From NCBI GenBank assembly GCA_026874595.1, contig CM049308.1:26150367-26214366 (forward strand): a DNA stretch of 64,000 bases, read 5' to 3'. Below the pieces are notes generated by a model, which saw only the letters and a list, made by a program, of their open reading frames with translations, had not been told where the DNA came from and made no database searches. The DNA comes from Sipunculus nudus (lineage: Eukaryota > Annelida > Sipuncula > Golfingiida > Sipunculidae). The position numbers and the translations under genes are program-made. This document shows, piece by piece, positions 25,301 through 35,399 of this stretch (the stretch's first letter is position 1; every line of letters begins with the position of its first letter).

Positions 25301-28300
25301 AGTTTCATGATAAGTTCATAACACTAGGAAAACTATACAATTTATGCATTCAACCATTCTCTCATATACACAAACTGTTATTCATTACAATCAATTTGTA
25401 CCATAACATTAGGATTTATGATTATTCTGCCGTAAATCCCTATACATTGCACATATCTGAATCATTTTGTTATCATTGGTTTTTATACATTGTCACATGA
25501 TGGAGGGATATTGAAACTTCTGTGACATACATAGAACACTGTGGTTAACTTTTGTTTGGGAGGGTCTCAAATTTATGATATTCACTAGTTTGTTGATCTC
25601 AGACATCATAAAATATGCGTGAATTTTGCTGTAAGTTGAACTCAGGCAATATAATCTATTGGTTTAAGTGCAAATTAAGTAAAAAGTTTAGGTAGGTGAG
25701 TTTTGTTTAAATTCATCTTATCTCTGATAAGTTATCCTGGTGACGCTAAAGTTTAATGGACAGACACTGCCCCTACCATAATATGAAGTGTCTGAGGTGG
25801 GTGAGTATAACATTTATTAACAGTTGGAGACTGGAGAGGGCCAATATGCTTGGACTTAGTATTGATGTAAATCATGTAATATGACCAATCAAAAGCAAGA
25901 CTAAAAGATTATCTTCCAAAACAGACTCTCAGCATTGAAATTCACATCCGATCAACAGATAATCAATAATTTCAATCAAATTGTGGAATACATCATGCTA
26001 CACAATGATAAAGATATATTATCTTATTATATAGATTATGAAATTATATGTTACATGACAGAATAAGGATAATGAATAGAAATGGATATTTATATACCTG
26101 TGTACTTGTAGTGGATGGCCATGCGGTCCATGTGGGCTGGGTTTAGGTGAGGCCAGTAGTGAAACAGATGAAGAACTGCTGGGCTGCGGCATGCTGGTGG
26201 ACCATGAGCGATCACACACAACAAATCCTGTCATAAATATGGAGACATAATAAAGTAAACTGTGTCAAAAGTGACACCAATGCTTTTCAGGATCTACAAA
26301 GAATTGATGGTATTTAGAACCAGTCAGAAAATTATGCTTTTCACATAATTACACACCAAAGAGAAATACACAAACTTAGAGTGTTTTGTTTCATTAATTA
26401 AACTGCTCCTCTTCAGAATAAAAAATACTCCTGCTATCTGAAATATTGGTGTTATTTTTAGCACAATGTTTGTGTTTTTATTGTCATAGCCTTTCACATG
26501 TGAACATTTATTCATATATTTCAGAAATTAATTAGTTAAAGATGACTAACAGAAAACATTTTATTGCTTACCTTGCAGATATTTTTTTTCATGCTCATCA
26601 AGCACTCAAGAAGCTGGGAGTGGTACTCTGCAATATAACAATCAACATTAATCACCCTATCAGCACCATCCTGGTAATTTAAATTTGTTGTCCTCCAATT
26701 ATCAATAAACCATAAAAATAAACAAAGTCACCTGTGAAAGTTTAACTGAAAACTGTGGTATTTAAAACTGCCTAGATGCATGGTTTAAAAGGCCAGAACT
26801 TAATAATATCCTTTTCATAAAATACAATGGGATACCTTAAAATATGTCTTCATTATTAAATACGGTAAACCACTGTTGCATCTCAGCACCATCTTGTTTT
26901 CATTTGGTGAAAAACAATGTTTGAGTAAGGCATTAAAAATGGATAATTACTTTGTATATTCTTTTACATTTTAGTTGATTGTCAACAATAATACATAACA
27001 ATATATATCTTATATTATAACAATATATAACTTCTAGATTGTTCAACTTTTGAATACTAGATGGTGCTGAGAAGCTAAAGCGGTAGTTACCATTAATAAA
27101 AATATACTTGTTCAAAGGTACCCCATTATAAAATACACTAAAAACAACTGAAGCAAACAATTTTAAAAACCCCTATATCGTATATCATTTACTTATCTCA
27201 CCCATTCAAAATAAATTAAAATATATACTATGATTATGCAACATACACATATTCTCTTTAATAATAAGGTTAACCATATATTTTGGTGCAGATCTGATTT
27301 AATCCTGAACTATGTCGGATATTCTAAGTTTGGAGTACTTACCCCCGTTCTCAACATACTGTAATACCATCATCAAAATGGAGGAAGTGGAACTTGAAGC
27401 ATAGGTAGAAAGGCCACTGTAACCTGAATAAACAGCAGAACAATTCAAAATTGAAATGCCATCATTAGAGCAAATATGATTTACTGTATTTCACCTTTTT
27501 TTATTTATAGTCATATTTTAAAACTGCATTTCTAGGCCCCAGGTTAGGTCCAAATTATAAATATCCATTTATAGCCACAGAAGAGCTTTGCACCTTGCTT
27601 GGCTGAACAGATGTTAATATATCACAAATATCTGCATAAAATATCAATATATTAATTGATACACTAGCAGAATTGTGTAATATAATCAGTACAGTCTTTA
27701 TTAATGACATCCAATTTTACAGTTGAATTGTCCATTTTATTTAAAGAAGGAATATATTGCATCCCAGCTGAACTGTTTAATTGGTAGGAGCTGGGGCCAG
27801 TCAGTTCCCTTGGAAACATATAAAGTGAATATAAAATTGATTATTATTACCAATGACAAGGACAATTTTGAAAATAGAGAGATGAAATAGCTAAAATAAT
27901 TTTGAAGATATCACATCAGGTCCAGCGCAAAACAACCATGAAACCCAAGCATGGATATGACTGCCCGGCCAAAGGGCAAGGACAGACTGGCCAAGACTTA
28001 ATTCCTCCCACTGACAGAGTCATTAAACTTGCTCTCACTTTGTCACAATGCTTAGAACAGGTTCTGTAAACCTTGTGACAAATTATACAACTATTTTATA
28101 GCTCTCTGACCAACTCTTGACAGATTCATTTCATTGATTGGTAAAGTCCGGTGGTTATGGGATGGTTACTGCCACTTGCTGAACTAAGGTCTTTTATATT
28201 GTTCATTATTCATGAAACGGTCACAGGAACAGCTTGAAGAAGCAAGGTGTCTGATAGCATATAACGACCTGATCCTTGCTTATAGGAATATGATGTAAAT

Positions 28301-31300
28301 ATATAATCAAATTCATGATCACGTGTCAACATGACCATAGTTCACTTACCTAGTGTCACTGGCAGCAGCGTGATACACAGCAGGTCAATGATCTCTCCAT
28401 GCAGAGCTGCAGGAAACGTGGCCAGGGATATAGCAATGCTGTATGGCAGGGAGTCCAGCAAGTCATATTCCAGGAATGGTACCAAGCAGCCCAGAACATT
28501 CAAAATGGCCTCCCCTAAGGCTGAAAATCAGAAAACCAGATGCACTGCAAGAACAAGTGTAATTGTTTAGTTCATAAACAAGGGACTCTTTTTCTGTGCT
28601 TAACCTGATCTATTTGGCCATTAATTCTTCCTAGCACAAAAATTTGTTTCATCAAATTGTATGAAGTTCACTTGTGACACACTGGTAAAACCAGTCATCC
28701 AAAATGAGAAAGCAATCCAATTTTCCATAACTTTTTTTATAACACATACTTTGTCTATCAGTTTTACTGTTTTCTAAGAGGATTGTAAATCTCATTTAAA
28801 ATGTAACATTTTGGACTTGCTAACATATCAACGTAAAACATATTTTACAAATGCCCAGAGAAGTAGTTGTTTGCCAAAAGATACACATGTGTATGCATCA
28901 CTGACATATGTACAGAGATATCTAACGGTATTCTTCCTCACCTATCTGACCATGTTGCACCATGGGTACCACCTCTAGGATGTTCATGGTGGCCTGGTAG
29001 AGACCAGAGTAGTTAAGGTTTGGGAATACAGACAGACGGACACTGTCTCTCTGACGAGGGCCATAACTCTCAGCTGGTATGGCTGGCACATCCTTCAAGA
29101 CACTGTTAAAAATTATAATATATGGTAAATATATTAAAATATTATGATATATATAAATATATATAATATAAAATAATAATGCACTGAACATAAGCAGGAC
29201 TGGTAAGACTGACAGATTAAATCATAAAAAATCACAACTGAAAACATGTTAAATAACAATATTTGTTATATAAAAGAAAATTCCTCTCGCCATTAACACA
29301 AAAGCAGAAGTTTTCACAAAAAAGTTGAAACTTGATGACAATAAAATTTAAATGTAGATATACCTTATAGATTAAATCTAAAAGAAACTCAGAGAATAAA
29401 TTTATGAGGTTTATTGCATAATCTACTGAAAGCTGTAAATTTGAAATACAGTGACCATTTGCAACACTACTGAAAGCTGAACAAGTTACATAAAATGGTG
29501 TGTATTCAAATATAAGTTGAAACAACCCAACATTTGTGTATCTTATATTTCCTTACTTTTAAAGTTATAACTAGATGTGGTCGGACAATGGTCCTCAGAG
29601 GGCCCCGCATTTCTGATAGTGCTGGACTAGTTTACATGTGGGTGAAAAATAAAGTTAAATTTGAAAAATATGACAAACAAAAAAGGGTTTTTATCCATAT
29701 GCATGAGGGAAAAAATCCTACTGGATCAAATAATATTAAAGAAGATATGTCTGGAATTTTTGTCCAATCAGATGAGACCTTGTGTTGGAAGACAAAGCCA
29801 AGCGAGGAATACACGGAGCCCATCATGTTTATTTTGTTTTGAGTGACAGCTCATCACCCCGCATAACCGTCTGAACAGGCCACAGGCTGAGAGAGAATGC
29901 CCCTGACATGGTTTGCATGGGCCTTGGGCACATAGGATGCTCGGCCGGTGAGCTGTAATTCAAACGAAACGTAAAAACAAAGGCTGCATGCACACCTTGC
30001 TGGCTTGTTTCAATTCTGCAGACAACAGATACATGGCTATGCTAACACAATTATAATGTCATAATCTAATCGGTCGATGATGCGAGAATGCAGAGGGAGC
30101 AATTTAAAATCGACCAGAAACTCATCAAGTGGCGCTTGAAGCGCAGCAATGGGCGGAGCCAGGATGCCTGTCGAGTCTTTGATTATTGGCATCTGATTGG
30201 CTGCTTGTCAAATCATACGCACGTTTATTTCAGCGTACAACGAACCGCCATCTGGTGTCTAAATATATCATAAACGGACAAAGCTGGCAGCGTGAAAATC
30301 AGTTGCTTCTTTAGAAGTGCAAGATTTCTGCTGCCTCGGGAGCGTACAATAATCCATGTGAATATGGGAAAGCTGCAATAGGTTGTTGTTGAGTTATTGG
30401 GCATGAAAGAAATTCAGCGATCTGGCTGTGGCGGCCATATTAGAATTCCACAGGTCTGTAATTTAACAGGTCTGGAGCCCTCATAGGTACCAATCATCCT
30501 TGCAATTATGAGAAAGCCGCAGAAGATTGCTGTTGAATTACCACGTGTGAAAGAAAAACAGTGATCGGGCTGTGGCAGCCATATTGGAATTCCGACATGT
30601 CTGTAATTCAATAGTTCTGTAGCCCTCATAGGTACCAATCATTCCTGTGAATTTGGGAAAGCTGCAGTAGGTTGTTGTTGAGTTATCGTGCTTGAAAGAA
30701 AAACAGTGATCTGGCTGTGGCAGCCATGTTGGAATTCCGACAGGTCTGTAATTAAGTAGGTCTGCAGCCCTCATAAGTACCAATCATCCCTGTGAATTTG
30801 GGAAAGCTGCTGTAGGTTGTTGTTGAGTTATCACACGCAAAAGAAAATCAGCGATCGGGCTGTGGCCTCCATATTGGAATTCTGACAGGTCTGTATTTCA
30901 ATAGAGCTGGAGCCCTCATAGGTACCAATCATTCCTGTGAATTTGGGAAAGCTGCAGTAGGCTGTTGTTGAGTTATCGTGCTCGAAAGAAAATCAGCAAT
31001 TGGGCAGTGGCGGCCATATTGGAATTCTGACAGGTCTGTAATTCAATAGGTCTTGAGCCCTCATAGATACCAATCATTCCTGTGAATTTGGGAAAGCTGC
31101 AGTAGGTTGTTGTTGAGTTATCATGCACGAAAGAAAATCAGCGATCAGGCTGTGGCGGCCATATTGGAATTCCAACAGGTCTGTAATTCAATAGGTCTGG
31201 AGCCCTCACAAGTACCAAAAATCCCTGTGAATTTGGGAAAGCTGCAGTAGGTTGTTGTTGAATTATCGTGCACGTAAGAAAATCAGCGATCTGGCTGTGG

Positions 31301-34300
31301 TGGCCATATTGGAATTCCAACAGGTCTGTTATTCAATAGGGCTGGAGCCCTCATAGATACCAATCATCAATGTGAATTTGGGAAAGCTGCAGTAGGTTGT
31401 TGTTGAGTTATTGTGCGCAAAAGAAAATCAGTGATTGGGCTGTGGCTGCCATATTGGAATTCTGACAGGTCTGTAATTCTATAGGTCTGTAGCACTCATA
31501 AGTACCAATCATTCCTGTGAATTTGGGAAAGCTGCAGTAGGTTGTTGTTGAGTTATCATGCACGAAAGAAAATCAGCGATCAGGCTGTGGCGGCCATATT
31601 GGAATTCCAACAGGTCTGTAATTCAATAGGTCTGGAGCCCTCATAGATACCAATCATCAATGCGAATTTGGGAAAGCTGCAGTAGGTTGCGGTTGAGTTA
31701 TCACACGTGAAAGAAAAACAGCAATCGGGCTGTCGCGGCCATATTGGAATTCCAACAGGTCTGTAATTCAATAGGTCTGGAGCCCTCATAGGTACCAATC
31801 ATCCCTGAGAATTTGGGAAAGCTGTATGAGGTTGTTGTTGAGTTATCATGAGCGAGAGAAAGTGTCACTGACGGAAGGACAGATGGACGGAAGGACGGAC
31901 TGACACGGTGATCAATATAGGGCACGGCTTGTCAAGCGGGGAATAGTAGTGTGGTAGATCAGGTAGAAACACTATAAAAATTGTTTCCAAATTATATGAT
32001 ATATCCATCAGTTACTAAGTTAAATCAATATAGACTCTATTTAGACAAAAAAAAACTTTAAAAAAAGGCAATTTAATAATGAGTCAAATTTCAATCAGGA
32101 AAGAACATTGATCATCTAGTTCCAAAGGAAGGGGTCTCCATCAACTCCATATACCAGTATTTGAAAATGAAATAAACTTCATAAAATTTAAAGAAGCAGA
32201 AAAAGTATTCACTATAAATCATACCTGAGTAAAGTCTGAGAAAAATACTTCAGTGTGTTTGCAATGTCAACACCAGAGGGCACTGGAGAGGCATTGTTGA
32301 TCATACGATAGTGGTAATCCTTAAGATTACGAATCTTGGCAGTGACTGCAAGTACATTACAAGACTAGTATAGAACATACTCAGTGATGCAACTACCATC
32401 TCATTTAAGAGAAAAAAAAATGACACAAATTATATTATTAATACCTTTGCTGATACTAAATCTAATAGCAATGATCTTCTAAGAACAAGCCGAGCAACAG
32501 CTCTAGAACAGATTATGTCTAAAGGTTTATTCAAACTAACAGTTTTGGTGCTTAAAAACATTTCTTAATTTTCTTTAGCATATAATAATAATATCTGGTC
32601 AGAATTCTAAAAAATCAATGACACACTGTATTTGGCTTGATATTCTGAGGTTTCATTTCCTGATATTTGTATTTTCTATAAGGTGTCACTTAATAATCCC
32701 AAGGTTAACAAGCAAAGGACAGTGTATTTGAAAATAAAGGGATCTCATAAAACAACTTGCTGATAGTAATACTCTTCTGCAGAAACTCATGTTGTAACTT
32801 GCACAGTAACTCATCTCCAGCAGCTACATGCATAGTTGCATAGGTGCATTTTTGTGTTGTAATATTTTTGCAATTTAGATGAACCATAAATATCATCAAA
32901 CTGAAACCAAAATTGACTGTGCTTAGCTTTTTGTATAGGTGCGTGTCAAGTTTGCCTTTTTTGTGAAAGGGATATTATCATAAAATTAAAACCTTTGAAT
33001 ATGACGACACACCAGTGATGCAGTCAAGTCCACAACATCCGAGTCTGAGTGCAAGTCCGAGCCGAGTCCATCACACTCACGTCCGAGTACAAAACATTAC
33101 ATATCTCTTTGATGAGATATTTTAAATGAGTTTTAGTTTATCATATGAATTTCAAGTTAGTTTATTCATGCTCTTAACTTGAATGATAAATGACCATTAG
33201 CTCCCAATGCTGAACTAAAGTATAGTAAATATACAGTCAAGCCCGCTTACTGTCATATCGGTGGTGCATGCATACATTATGATAATAACCGGGATGTGAC
33301 ATAACGCGGGCTTCAACATCTATGTCCTTTTGAGTCATAGAAGAAGCATTATATCTCAAATTATATTAAATAAATCGTCAAAAAAAAGAAACAGAATCGT
33401 TTATGATTTTTTTTATTGCCATTGCATATCAAATTACGTTTATGCGGCAATAACTGACAAAATCCGGCTTGCCAACAGAAAGAGTCGTACCGTCTGGGTC
33501 ATGAGGTCAGATGTCTGGAAATATGGGGCACAGTTATAACGTTATGCGTAGGCAAACTTTTTTACTAGATAATAATTTCCCCGACTATTGTGCCTTATTT
33601 TCTGGATATCTTATTAATGACTCAAACTTCCATGATCATCTTTATGACAGGATTGTTGGGGTCGGGCATCGTCATGCCATTGTCAACTTTCTGAAGTTTC
33701 GCCGCGATTGAGGTTTTGGACGGGGTATCTCCTCCAGTGCTCACAAAACCTCCAGCTTTTCGTTGACCCTAAAAGAGGATTTTCGGTCATAAGCAACCTT
33801 TAGAGCTCGTGCTTCATATCATCTCTGCAATGTCACCGAGGTGTAAACCACGGCCTTGCAAAGGCCAGGAGTTCATTTTGTATGACGTGATGTGCAAACT
33901 TGCACTTGTTAACGTACGAAGAAACGCAATGACGTGGATTACCGTGGTATCTTAGACGTAAATTAGCTAAGTGACAGGGAGTGATCTGCATGCATCACTG
34001 CATTGCCTGCCGCACACAGGTGGGAGATGTGATTGTTTGATACGCCTGACTGATTAAAGGCTCTTGGCCTCGTTGATCGCCGTGTCGGCGCCTGATGTGA
34101 TATTAACAGGGATCTGGTATCATTGCCAAGGGTTCCAAGCATGACAATAACCGGGATTATGACAATATTCCATGATATTAAACGGTCAGATTTACCATTG
34201 TTTATATAGGAAATGGTTTGGGATTTCAGATTTATGTGACAATAAACAGGATTTTCTATTAACGGATATGACACAAAGTGGGCTTGACTGTAGTCAATTT

Positions 34301-35343
34301 TGCAATTAAACCTAATATTCTGATGGTAATTTGCGCATGTATATAAATCTGTATAGTATGTGACAAAGCTTGTTTCCACTGGACTCAAGATGGACTTGGT
34401 CTAATTTCTCAAGTCCCTATCTTTAGTCTGAGTACAATTCTGAGTACAGGAACTTTGAGTTAAAGTCACAGTCCCTAGAAAAGTGGACTCGTTTCCAAGT
34501 CCAGACTCAAGTCCTACATCACTGCGACACATATACCAAGCCTAACAGTATAAGGAAAAAAAATTTGGCAAAAAAAAAAATAATTACACTAGAATAAATA
34601 GACCTACCCTACATTTAGCTTCATGGTTTGGCAATTAGTTACAGCAATGATTTCATAGGTCACTTAAGCTGTGAGAGAGTAGATCGTGAGTAAGTAGATA
34701 CTACCGTAAAAGTCGTTGCAGAAGTCGCATCCTTATTACAAGTCGCACCCTGACTTTTAGGATCCCCCCGGGGAATAGCCGTTCAAGTTTAGTTTCAGGA
34801 AAAGTCCATAATATAGGTCGCACCCAGACTTCGGAGGCGTCCCAACCACCTGATGCTTTTGAATTTGAGTATCATTCCTTGCGATGCAAGACTACAACCA
34901 ACGTACCCGTAGTACTTTTGTGGTTTATAAATATATGTTGGTCTTGCAACTGTCCTCATAAGTCAGGGATTATTGAATGTAATAAAATAACAATTTGGTG
35001 GTCTATCAGGGCTTCACATATATAAAGGGCTGAAATCAAGGATAGTTAATTAATAGTGTTTTGGAGACAAAGTTAAATTTGTAACAAAAGTCACATCATG
35101 TCAAATTGCTGAAATGGGATTCTAAAACTATTGCTGGGTCTACGAAGCAGTGTTCAAATAAGTCATTTAATCCTGGAATAAAATACACAACCCTTGTACA
35201 CATATGCATGAGTCCATGGTGGCCACAAATATAAAAATATTGTCCATTCTGATTTAAGGTTAAGTATGGTTAATTATATATAACCAGACCATACTATACC
35301 TTCAGTGTCATATATGCCATGAATATATATACATATACATATA

Positions 35344-35399
<56 letters not shown>

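Noticed and set aside
33963-34388. 141-aa minus-strand frame
   Set aside because: Runs through the end of an inverted-repeat transposon; no recognisable domain or splice context.
34700-34870. Repeated AAGTCGCA / GGTCGCACCC text as a transposon end
   Set aside because: Looks like a dispersed repeat edge, but I could not find a partner end in the window.
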